Part shown: positions 15,881 through 23,395 of the stretch, piece after piece
Layout of the letters: every line of letters begins with the position of its first letter
Position numbering within the stretch: the stretch's first letter is position 1
Source: Kitasatospora humi
Lineage (GTDB): Bacteria; Actinomycetota; Actinomycetes; Streptomycetales; Streptomycetaceae
Direction: 5' to 3'
NCBI RefSeq assembly: GCF_020907985.1
Contig: NZ_JAJJPA010000001.1
Span: 372,001 to 436,000, forward strand
DNA length: 64,000 nt
The notes under the pieces: generated by a model
The model's input: the letters and a program-made list of their open reading frames with translations, nothing else
Told to the model about the DNA's origin: nothing
The model's database searches: none
Position numbers and translations under genes: made by a program

Positions 15881-17137
15881 TCAGCGCGCGAGCCGGTGCA
15901 GCTCGGTGCAGATGCGGTCAAGCCGCTGGTCGGTGAGACCGGGGTAGAGCGGCAGTGACAGCAACCGGGGGAAGAGTTGGTCGGCGCCTGGCAGGCCGCT
16001 CGGCGGGCGCAGCGCCGCACGGCGGAAGTAGCCCAGTCGGTGCAGCGGGACGTAGTGCACAGCGGTGCCGATGCCGCGTTCCGCCAGTGCGGCGGCCAAC
16101 TCGTCACGTGACCGACCGTAGCGTTCGGTCACCTGGAGAACGTAGAGGTTCCAGGAGTGCCGTCCCTCCGTCGGCAGGGCCGGGGGCAGCAGCGTTCCCA
16201 GGTCGTGCAGCTGGAGCGTGTAGGCGGCGGCCAGCTGTTCCCGGCGGCGCCGCCAGCCGGGTAGCCTGCGCAGCTGGGCACGACCGATCGCGGCCTCCAG
16301 ATCGGACATGTTCGCCTTCAGCCCGCCGTCCTCGACCGTGAACTGACGGGCGCTGCGGGAGGCCGTGCCGTCGCGCTGCCGGACATCGGTGGACATCCCG
16401 TTGCGACCGGCCCGCCGGACCCGGGCGGCGAGCTCGCCGTCATCGCAGGTCACCATGCCGCCCTCGCCGACCGGCAGATTGGAGGCGGTGGAGAAGCTGA
16501 AGCAGGCAGCCCGGGACAGGGCGCCGGCCGCGCGCCCGTGGACGGTGGTGCCGGGGCCGTGCGCCGCGTCCTCGATCACCCGGTGCAGCGGCAGGCCGGC
16601 CGCGGCGGCGAGCTCCGGCACCGGGGCCGGCGCACCCGCGAAGTGCAGCACCACCATGGCCGCCGGACGGATCCGTCCGTGCGCGTGCCCCTGCAGGGCG
16701 GCGGCCACCGTCGCGGGGCTGGGCATCGCGGTGACCGGGTCGACGTCGACGAGCAGGGGCCGCAGACCCGCGTGCACCACCGCCTGCCCCACCCCGCAGA
16801 AGGTCACCGCCGGCAGCAGCACGAGTCCGCCCGGTGGCAGCCGCAGAGCCCGCAGCGCCAGCTCGATCGCCGCCGTTCCCGAGGAGACCGCCACCGCATG
16901 CCCCGCCTTCACCCAGGCTGCGAACTCCCGCTCGAACATGGCGGCCTGCGCCCCGGTGGCGACCCGACCGGAGGCCAGCACGCGCAGGGCGGCGACCCGC
17001 GCCTCCGGGCAGATCTCGGTCCGCATGAAGGGCACCGCTTGCTGCGCTTGCTCCACCTGCGCCTGCTCCGCCTGCGCCTGCTCCGGCTGCTCCGCCTGCG
17101 CCTGCTCCGGCTGTTCCATGGTCAGCTCGACGGCCAT
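15881..17137 (-). CDS. DegT/DnrJ/EryC1/StrS-fold protein lacking the PLP lysine
   Basis: 418 aa. After a low-complexity start rich in Glu-Gln-Ala repeats (residues 5-32), the sugar-aminotransferase fold is clear: AVSSGTAAIELALRAL, LLPAVTFCGVGQAVVHAGL, VIEDAAHGPGT (PLP aspartate), and CFSFSTASNLPVGEGGMV. In that last motif the Lys that forms the PLP Schiff base (FSF-xxx-K-N-L in family members) is Ser. The C-terminus SWNLYVLQV and GIGTAVHYVPLH is normal. Without Lys it cannot act as a standard transaminase; it might be a dehydratase-like variant (ColD uses His) or non-catalytic. SD AGGAGG lies nine bases before ATG 17137. It lies near the UDP-glucose dehydrogenase gene. Confidence 0.88.
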   Translation of the reverse strand: MAVELTMEQPEQAQAEQPEQAQAEQAQVEQAQQAVPFMRTEICPEARVAALRVLASGRVATGAQAAMFEREFAAWVKAGHAVAVSSGTAAIELALRALRLPPGGLVLLPAVTFCGVGQAVVHAGLRPLLVDVDPVTAMPSPATVAAALQGHAHGRIRPAAMVVLHFAGAPAPVPELAAAAGLPLHRVIEDAAHGPGTTVHGRAAGALSRAACFSFSTASNLPVGEGGMVTCDDGELAARVRRAGRNGMSTDVRQRDGTASRSARQFTVEDGGLKANMSDLEAAIGRAQLRRLPGWRRRREQLAAAYTLQLHDLGTLLPPALPTEGRHSWNLYVLQVTERYGRSRDELAAALAERGIGTAVHYVPLHRLGYFRRAALRPPSGLPGADQLFPRLLSLPLYPGLTDQRLDRICTELHRLAR

Positions 17138-17405
17138 CAGCTGGTTCCTCCTGGCGGCTATCGGGTGCGTCGCGCCCGACTCGCGGCGCACCCGGTACAC
17201 CGAACGTAAGCCCGTTCGGCTGCCGACGGGATCCGGCCGCAGGACGAGTTCGGCTACGCCTTGTGCGGATCGGCCGGGCCGACCGCCTGCGGTGGGGGCG
17301 CCCGCGCGGAGCGCCGCCTCGCTGGTGGGCACAGGTTGCCCCCCTCGCTCACCGGCAACGGCGGCGGGTCCCCGCGCCGACCGGGCCCGGCCGGCGGTCA
17401 CGAGA

Positions 17406-18770
17406 TCAGCCCGGCGGTGCGACGGTCGCCGGCGGGACCGTTGGATGCCGGACCGGGCAGCCGAGTTGCCAGACCGACCAGCCGGCGGCCAGCCAGAGCG
17501 CCGGATCGACCGCGGTGCGCACATCCACCAGCACCGGTTTGCGCACCAGGGTCGCTGCGGTGGCGGGGAGTTGAGGGTCCGCCAGGTATTCGGGCCACTC
17601 GGTGCCGAGCACCAGCAGATCCGCACCGGTGGCGGCCCCGAGGGCGGTCTCCCGGTACTGCGCCTCCGGCAGTGCCCGCTGTGCTTGGGGGAGCGCCTGA
17701 GGGTCGTGGATCACCACGGTGGCACCGCAAAGGTGCAGACGGGCGGCGAGCCACAGGGCGGGGGAGTCCCGCACATCGCTGGTCCCGGCCTTGAACGCGG
17801 CACCGAGGAAGCCGACCCTGACCCCCTCCAGGTTGCCGCCCGCCGCTCGTGCCACCAACGCCACGGCTGCCTCCCGGCGGCCGTGGTTCACCGCCTCGAC
17901 GGCGTCCAGCAGCCCGGCCGCCCGCACCGCACCCAGCTCCTTGACTCGATGGGCGAAGGCCGCGATGTCCTTGGGCAGGCAGCCGCCGCCGTACCCGATG
18001 CCCGGCCGCATGCCGAGCGGGCCGATCCGCGGGTCGATGCCGAGCACCCGGGCGACCTGGGTGACATCCGCCCCGGTCAGCTCGCAGACCTCGGCCATCG
18101 CGTTGACGAAGGAGATCTTGGCGGCGAGGCAGGCGTTGGCCGCGGACTTGGCGACCTCGGCGGTGGCCGGGTCGGTGATGACGAGCTGGGCCTCGCCGCG
18201 GGCCAGGATCGGCGCATAGACCTCCTCCAGGGCCTTGCGGGCCGCCGTGGAGCTGAGACCGGCCAGGATCCGGTCCGGCTCCAGGGTGTCGAGGACCGCA
18301 TGGCCCTCGCGCAGGAACTCCGGATTCCACACCAGCTCCACACCGGGCACTGTCGCCAGTCCGTCGATGATGGCCTGGAGGCGGGCCACCGTGCCCACGG
18401 CCACCGTGCTCTTGCCGACGATGGTGCACGGCCGCTGCAGCAGCGGGACGAGCGATCGCACGGCCCCCACCACTTGGTCCACCTCATAGCCCTTGCCGTC
18501 CGGCCGCAGTGGGGTGCCGACGGCGAGGAAGTGCAGCTCCGCTCCGGCCGCGGCCGCGGCCGGAGCGGTACTGAAGCGCAGCCGACCACTGGCGGTGTGC
18601 TTGGCCACCAGCTCGTCCAGCCCGGCCTCGAAGAACGGGACCCGACCGGCGGCCAAAGCCCGGCACTTCTCCGGATCTTGTTCGACACCGATCACGTCGT
18701 GCCCCAACTCGGCCATCGCGGCAGCATGCGTGGTGCCGAGGTGGCCGCAGCCGATCACCGATACGCGCAT
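17406..18770 (-). CDS. UDP-glucose/GDP-mannose 6-dehydrogenase family
   Basis: 454 aa. NAD loop SVIGCGHLGTTHAAAMAELGH; substrate loop GKSTVAVGT; NPEFLREGHAV; lysine in EVAKSAANACLAAKISFVN; catalytic Cys in GIGYGGGCLPKDI near residue 262; C-terminal GAAFKAGTSDVRDSPAL. All family catalytic residues are present. It oxidises a nucleotide sugar C6 alcohol to the uronate in two NAD-dependent steps. The adjacent DegT-like gene (268 bp away, same strand) and RmlB upstream suggest use in a modified sugar, possibly for capsule or for a glycosylated metabolite. Start ATG 18770 matches the family N-terminus (MRVSVIG). Confidence 0.92.
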   Translation of the reverse strand: MRVSVIGCGHLGTTHAAAMAELGHDVIGVEQDPEKCRALAAGRVPFFEAGLDELVAKHTASGRLRFSTAPAAAAAGAELHFLAVGTPLRPDGKGYEVDQVVGAVRSLVPLLQRPCTIVGKSTVAVGTVARLQAIIDGLATVPGVELVWNPEFLREGHAVLDTLEPDRILAGLSSTAARKALEEVYAPILARGEAQLVITDPATAEVAKSAANACLAAKISFVNAMAEVCELTGADVTQVARVLGIDPRIGPLGMRPGIGYGGGCLPKDIAAFAHRVKELGAVRAAGLLDAVEAVNHGRREAAVALVARAAGGNLEGVRVGFLGAAFKAGTSDVRDSPALWLAARLHLCGATVVIHDPQALPQAQRALPEAQYRETALGAATGADLLVLGTEWPEYLADPQLPATAATLVRKPVLVDVRTAVDPALWLAAGWSVWQLGCPVRHPTVPPATVAPPG

Positions 18771-18856
18771 GAGGTCGAACCTCCCGGACGAAGGTGCGCT
18801 GCCGGTGTGCCGCGCGAGCGCACCGGCAGCAGTCGGAGGCGCGGTGGGCGCCGGTG

Positions 18857-19273
18857 TCAGCCCGCCGCGGCGGCCTCGACGCCGGCCTCGGCCACCGGCT
18901 GGTCCTCGCCGCGGGTGCCGCCGGCCACCCCGATCGCGCCGGCGATGGCGCCGTTGAGCATGATCGGGATGCCGCCGGGCAGCAGGGCGAAGCCCGGCTG
19001 GGCGGCCATGGTGGCGAGCAGTACCGGGTCGGCCGCGGCGGCCTTGCCGAAGTCGAGCGTGGGGACGCCCAGTCCGGCGGCGGTCACCGCCTTGTGGGTG
19101 GCCACCGTGGTGGCCCAGAAGGTCGCACCATCGGCCCGGGCGACGGTCAGCACATTGCCGCCGGCGTCCACCACCGCGACCGCGACGGCGACATTGAGCT
19201 GAACGGCCTGAGCCAGGGCGGCATCCAGGATGCGGCGGGCCAGGGCGGCGTTCAACACGGGGGCGTTGCTCAT
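18857..19273 (-). CDS. HbpS/GlcG-type heme-binding-fold protein
   Basis: 138 aa. The fold signature is clear: ALARRILDAALAQA, then VAVAVVDAGGNVLTVARADGA, THKAVTAAGLG, and GGIPIMLNGAIAGAIGVAGGT. The family includes the secreted Streptomyces heme-binding HbpS and GlcG of glycolate operons, and forms octamers. I see no signal peptide, so this copy is probably cytoplasmic. Start ATG 19273 has AAGGA-like SD. A palindrome at 19334-19350 lies 61 bp upstream. Its role beside the sugar and bisindole genes is unknown. Confidence 0.88.
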   Translation of the reverse strand: MSNAPVLNAALARRILDAALAQAVQLNVAVAVAVVDAGGNVLTVARADGATFWATTVATHKAVTAAGLGVPTLDFGKAAAADPVLLATMAAQPGFALLPGGIPIMLNGAIAGAIGVAGGTRGEDQPVAEAGVEAAAAG

Positions 19274-19333
19274 GAGGAATCCTTCCGATGGGCAGACACA
19301 AGTGATGTGACTTGTATGACTGAGAAAAGCTGT

Positions 19334-19350
19334 TTTGCTTGTGAAGCAAA
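19334..19350. promoter_or_regulatory. 17-bp palindrome TTTGCTT-GTG-AAGCAAA
   Basis: Perfect 7-bp arms, AT-rich against the local GC, in the 128-bp gap between the TDO-like gene (ends 19402) and the HbpS-like gene (starts 19273). It can be read two ways: an operator for the HbpS-like gene, or a hairpin terminator of the TDO-like transcript (on the minus strand the hairpin is followed by ACAGCTTTTC). I cannot choose between them. Confidence 0.5.
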
Positions 19351-19401
19351 GAAGTTGACGACTTATCAGGCAGTTGCCGCCCAACCCAAGTATCACGTCG
19401 G

Positions 19402-20565
19402 TCAGCAGAGACCGAAGCGGAACATGGCTTCGGGCACCCGGCCGGGTGGACCGGTGGCGCAGATCTCCTTGTCGACGATGCGTTTCAGGTAGCCTGCGCC
19501 CTCGGTGCCGCCGGAGCCCTTGATGTCCTGCGGCAGATAGATGCGGCCGAAGCCGTAGTGCCGACCCCGCCAGGAGAGCAGCGAGCGCTCCACCAAGCTG
19601 AGCGCCGCGCTGAGCGCCGGGTCGCGCACGGTCTGCACGGCGGCCCGCAGCGGCCAGACGTCCCGGTACGGCGAACGGTTGAGGCAGTGCAGGTGGCGCA
19701 GTCGCAAGAAGATCTCGGCCTTGCGCGGGTCGTACCCGTAGATCGCCAACTCGGCCAAGTGGTAGTTGAGCGACTGCACGGCGCTGGCCGCACCGGTGGC
19801 CGCCCGGAAGCTCATGAACTGCTCCGGCGAGAGCGTGCGCAGCACATGGAGCACACCGCTGAAGAGATCCGCGCAGCCGGCGGTACTCCGGACGTGCCGT
19901 ACCGCCGCCTTCCGGTCCCCCCCGCAGATGGCTGCTATCGCCTGACAGGCGCTCCAACGGGTGAGGAAGAACGCGAGCTCGCAGGCGTGCACCGAGCGAA
20001 GGAACAGGTGCTCGTGGTGGACCGATGACTGCGGCAGGCCCGTGCACTGGACCAGTACTTGCAGCCGCCGGCCGAGCTGCTCATCGGACTGCCCCCAGGG
20101 AGCGATCAGGAGGCCGTCGAGCGTTTCGATCAGGGCAGCCAACCGGGCGCGGCGCTCCGTTGCCTCGGCGGGGCCGTAGCCCGGCTGCTGCGGCGGCGGA
20201 GTGCGCTCCCGCTCCGCCAGGTCGAGCAGGGTGGCCCGGAGCGCGGTGATCCCGGCTTCCACCGGCTCCCGGTGGTAGAGCGTCAGGAACCAGTCGTAGA
20301 CGTGCAGACTGGTGTAGCGGTAGTACTCGGGGATGTCCGGTTGGCGGCTGAACGGACGCGTGAGCAGCGCGACCACCTGGCGCTCCTCGCGGTACTCGGT
20401 CGACTTCTCGTCACGGGAGTGGCAGGCCTCGTCGTACCAGTCGGCGAGCAGTTCCCGCTGAGCCGCCGTCAGAGCGGCCCGGCCGGAAGAGCTCTGCATG
20501 CGCAGTATCTCCTCGCTCCGGCCGGGAAGCGCCGGACCGGCCGAGGGCACTGGCCATTCCGTCAT
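19402..20565 (-). CDS. Tryptophan 2,3-dioxygenase-superfamily protein
   Basis: 387 aa, all-helical. TDO-like marks: SLHVYDWFLTLYHRE near residue 95, SVHACELAFFLTRWSA near 195, RTLSPEQFMSFRAATG then SLNYHLAELAIYGYD near 265, and the C-terminal glycine turn KGSGGTEGAGYLKR near 349. A His in SWRGRHYGFG (about 334) is a candidate heme ligand. Canonical TDOs open the indole ring to N-formylkynurenine; relatives in biosynthetic clusters (PrnB, MarE) instead rearrange or hydroxylate indoles. It starts three bases after the methyltransferase stop, so the two are translationally coupled, and they diverge from the bisindole genes. I infer action on tryptophan or on a bisindole intermediate. Confidence 0.78.
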   Translation of the reverse strand: MTEWPVPSAGPALPGRSEEILRMQSSSGRAALTAAQRELLADWYDEACHSRDEKSTEYREERQVVALLTRPFSRQPDIPEYYRYTSLHVYDWFLTLYHREPVEAGITALRATLLDLAERERTPPPQQPGYGPAEATERRARLAALIETLDGLLIAPWGQSDEQLGRRLQVLVQCTGLPQSSVHHEHLFLRSVHACELAFFLTRWSACQAIAAICGGDRKAAVRHVRSTAGCADLFSGVLHVLRTLSPEQFMSFRAATGAASAVQSLNYHLAELAIYGYDPRKAEIFLRLRHLHCLNRSPYRDVWPLRAAVQTVRDPALSAALSLVERSLLSWRGRHYGFGRIYLPQDIKGSGGTEGAGYLKRIVDKEICATGPPGRVPEAMFRFGLC

Positions 20566-20568
20566 GGC

Positions 20569-21651
20569 TCACCACCACCGTCCGGGCGGATGGGCGTTGT
20601 CGGCGCGCCGCCCGATCACCAGGTGCTTCTCCCGGCTGGAGCGACGCACCTCGCAGCCGGTGAACCCGGCCCTCCGCAGCAGGGTGAGGTACTCCGCCGC
20701 GGTGCGATGGCGCCCCTGGGTCTCCGCCTGCATCGACAGGTTCATCGCGGCGGTCGCCAGTGGCCGGTAGCCGTCCTCCTCGAAGAGCCGCTCCATGACC
20801 AGCACCAGGCCGCCGGGCACTAGCGCCCGATGGGCCTTGCGCAGCAGTTCCAGACAGGTGTCATCGGTCCAGTCGGAGAGGATGTAGCCGAACGCCATGC
20901 AGTCCCCGGGGGGCAGTTCGTCGCGGTGGAAGTCCCCGGGAATGAACGCGAGCCGGGCGCCGAGCCGGTACCGCCGCCTGGCCTGCTGCAGCCGTTGAGC
21001 CACCTGCGGCAGATCGAACACGGTGGCCCGGAGGCCGGGGCGGCGCAGCAGTGCCGCCACCGAGAACGGTCCACCGGCGCCGCCGACGTCCACCAGGTGG
21101 TGGACGTTCTCCAGGCCGGCCGACTCCACCAACTCCCCGGACACGTCGAAGCTGAGCTGCCACATGGCGTCCAGGAAGCGATCGGTGGACTCCTCGTCCT
21201 GGTAGATCTCGGCGAAGGGCTCGGGCCGGTTGGCGTCGGCTGCTGCCTTGCCCCTGGTCAGGCAGCTCTCCAGATGCCGCAGCCGGCCGAACGTGCTGGC
21301 CACCAGGTGGTGCACGAAGCCGCCCAGGTACCGCGCGTCAGTGGCGTCCAGGTAGGGGCGGGTCTGGTCGGGCACGGTGTAGCGGCCATCGCCGTCGGCG
21401 GTCAGCACCTCCAGGGAGCGGAGCAGGGTGAGCAGCCGCCCGAGGGTGTCCTGGTCCACTCCGAGCGCGGTGGCGAGCTCCGCCGAACGGCTCGGCCCGT
21501 GCTCGGTCAGCTCGCGGAAGACGCCGTGCCGCACGGCGAGGTCGAGCGCGCAGGTGGCGAACAGCCCGTAGACCGCGCTCTCCAGCGCCTGGGGCATCGG
21601 CCCGTGGGCCGGGGGCGGTGCCGACTGCGTCCGCGGTGTCGGTTGTGCCAT
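20569..21651 (-). CDS. SAM-dependent O-methyltransferase (acetylserotonin/DnrK type)
   Basis: 360 aa. An N-terminal dimerisation winged helix (GLFATCALDLAVRHGVFREL, then LGRLLTLLRSLEVLTADGDGRY) is followed by the SAM-binding motif HLVDVGGAGGPFSVAALL near residue 190, the acidic ATVFDLPQV, and the acidic GYILSDWTDD before the substrate region. Motif I is slightly altered (GGAGGP rather than GGGxGx). Homologues methylate phenolic hydroxyls on polyketides and indoles. SD GGAGG precedes ATG 21651. It heads a two-gene unit with the TDO-like gene and is divergent from the RebO/VioA-like gene across 280 bp. Confidence 0.88.
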   Translation of the reverse strand: MAQPTPRTQSAPPPAHGPMPQALESAVYGLFATCALDLAVRHGVFRELTEHGPSRSAELATALGVDQDTLGRLLTLLRSLEVLTADGDGRYTVPDQTRPYLDATDARYLGGFVHHLVASTFGRLRHLESCLTRGKAAADANRPEPFAEIYQDEESTDRFLDAMWQLSFDVSGELVESAGLENVHHLVDVGGAGGPFSVAALLRRPGLRATVFDLPQVAQRLQQARRRYRLGARLAFIPGDFHRDELPPGDCMAFGYILSDWTDDTCLELLRKAHRALVPGGLVLVMERLFEEDGYRPLATAAMNLSMQAETQGRHRTAAEYLTLLRRAGFTGCEVRRSSREKHLVIGRRADNAHPPGRWW

Positions 21652-21931
21652 CGCTGGTCCCTCCTTCTCAGGCGCGCGTGGTGGTCGCTCCCCAGCATGG
21701 CCGTGGCGACGGGTCGTTCGGATGCGTGCGATGGCAAACCGTTCGATCATGCGGGGTGATCAGCGGTCAGCTGGCGCAAACGGGTGGTGGCTGGGCGGGT
21801 CGATCGCTGATAACCCGTCAAGCCTGGGGATGCGGACGAAGAGTGACCTTTCGGACAATTGATAAGTAGTCGGGGAACCAGCCACCGACCGACGACCAGC
21901 ACCAGCCGGGAGCTCGACCGAAGGGGATGGC
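21652..21931. promoter_or_regulatory. Divergent promoter region of the bisindole cluster
   Basis: This 280-bp gap drives the methyltransferase/TDO pair leftwards and the oxidase trio rightwards. Inside it are interleaved dyad arms: ATCAGCG (21759-21765) with CGCTGAT (21805-21811), and ACGGGT (21780-21785) with ACCCGT (21813-21818). An AT-rich stretch, GGACAATTGATAAGT (about 21857-21871), could be a promoter core for the rightward genes. No cluster-specific regulator gene is nearby. Confidence 0.4.
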
Positions 21932-23395
21932 ATGGCGGCGAAGCGCGTCACGATCATCGGAGCCGGTGTCGCCGGCCTGGTGGCGGCCTACGAGCTGGAG
22001 CGGCTCGGCCACCAGGTCGACGTGTTGGAGGGCCACCCGGAGATCGGCGGCCGGATACGCACCCACCGCTTCCTGCCCGGCCGCCCCGGTCCGCTGGTCG
22101 AGCTGGGCGCGATGCGGATACCCGCCGCCCACGAGCGCACCATGGGGTACCTCCGCACCCTCGGCCTCGCCGACCAGCTGCGGGAGTTCACCACGCTCTT
22201 CCAGGACGAGGCGGCCTACGTCCACACCAGCCAGGGCCACCAGCGGATCAGGGAGGCCTCCGCCACCCTGGTCGGGGAGCTGCGCGGCCGGCTGCCCGCT
22301 GCCGAACTCGCCCGTTGCAGCCCGCAGATGCTGCTCTTCGGCGCGTGGATGGCGGTCCGGGTCAACGCACTCGCCCCCGGCGACTTCCGCGACGCGGTCA
22401 GCCGCGGGCTGGACGCCGAACTGATCGGCCTGGTCGACGGAATCGACCTGAGCCGCTACATCGGCACCGCCGGCAGCGCCGAACTGATCGACCTTCGCGC
22501 CCTGTTCGCCGACCATCCGCAGATCCGGGCCGGCTGCCGCGGGCGGCTCTACCGGTTCGTCGACGACATCGTCAACGAGACCGGCTCCACCCTGCTGGGG
22601 CTCCGCGGCGGCCTCGACCAGCTGGTGCACCGGCTGCGCAAGCGGATCCGCGGCCCGGTGCGCTGCGGCAACGAGGTGACCGGCCTGGAGGTCGGCGACC
22701 GCCAGGTCCGGCTCCGGATCCGGCACGGCTTCGGCACCCGGATCCGTGCCTGCGACTACGTGCTCTGCACCATCCCGTTCTCGGTGCTGCGCGGCCTGGA
22801 GCTGCACGGCCTGGACGACGAGAAGACGGCCGCCATCGGCAGCCAGCGCTACTGGAACGCCACCAAGGTCGCGCTGCACTGCCGGGAGCCGTTCTGGGAG
22901 CGCGACGGCATCATGGGCGGCGGCTCCTTCACCGGTGGGCTGATCCGCCAGACGTACTACCCGCCGGTCGATGGCGACCCCCGCCTGGGCGCCGCCCTGC
23001 TGGCCAGCTACACCATCGGCAAGGACGCCGACCAGCTCGGCACGCTCAGCAGACCCACCCGGATCGCTGCCGTGCTGGAGGAACTCGGCGCCGTCCACCC
23101 CGAACTCCGCCGCCCCGGCATGGTGCTGGCCGTGGCCGACCAGGTCTGGGGCAGCGAACCCTCCACCCAGGGGGCCGCCGCCGTGCGCTGGGGCAAGGAC
23201 GCCGTCGCCTGCGACGAGGAGCGCGACCGGATGGCCCGGCCGCAGGGCCGGCTGTTCTTCGCCGGCGAGCACTGCTCCAGCTACCCCGCCTGGATCGAGG
23301 GCGCGGTGGAGTCCGCCCAACAGGCGGTGCGCCAGATCCACCGGTACCCGGCACCGGCCCTCGACGCCGACGAGCCCTGCGAGGTGCGCGCATGA
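21932..23395 (+). CDS. FAD-dependent L-tryptophan oxidase-like enzyme (RebO/StaO/VioA type)
   Basis: 487 aa. FAD loop VTIIGAGVAGLVAAYELERL at the N-terminus, the GGRIRTHRF second motif, GPLVELGAMRIP (flavin amine oxidase arginine/GG region), and the C-terminal FAD motif RLFFAGEHCSSYPAWIEGAV near residue 440. I assign it to tryptophan oxidation because the next gene, overlapping by 4 bp, is a chromopyrrolic-acid-synthase homologue, which acts on the indole-3-pyruvate imine made by RebO/StaO/VioA. SD AAGGGGA precedes ATG 21932. It is the first gene of a three-gene operon. Confidence 0.88.
   Translation: MAAKRVTIIGAGVAGLVAAYELERLGHQVDVLEGHPEIGGRIRTHRFLPGRPGPLVELGAMRIPAAHERTMGYLRTLGLADQLREFTTLFQDEAAYVHTSQGHQRIREASATLVGELRGRLPAAELARCSPQMLLFGAWMAVRVNALAPGDFRDAVSRGLDAELIGLVDGIDLSRYIGTAGSAELIDLRALFADHPQIRAGCRGRLYRFVDDIVNETGSTLLGLRGGLDQLVHRLRKRIRGPVRCGNEVTGLEVGDRQVRLRIRHGFGTRIRACDYVLCTIPFSVLRGLELHGLDDEKTAAIGSQRYWNATKVALHCREPFWERDGIMGGGSFTGGLIRQTYYPPVDGDPRLGAALLASYTIGKDADQLGTLSRPTRIAAVLEELGAVHPELRRPGMVLAVADQVWGSEPSTQGAAAVRWGKDAVACDEERDRMARPQGRLFFAGEHCSSYPAWIEGAVESAQQAVRQIHRYPAPALDADEPCEVRA

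Noticed and set aside
16365..19202. A very long plus-strand open frame antisense to the DegT-like and UDP-glucose dehydrogenase genes
   Set aside because: It has no family similarity, is low-complexity (Arg/Gly/Pro-rich), and mirrors two clear minus-strand genes; long antisense frames are expected at this GC content.
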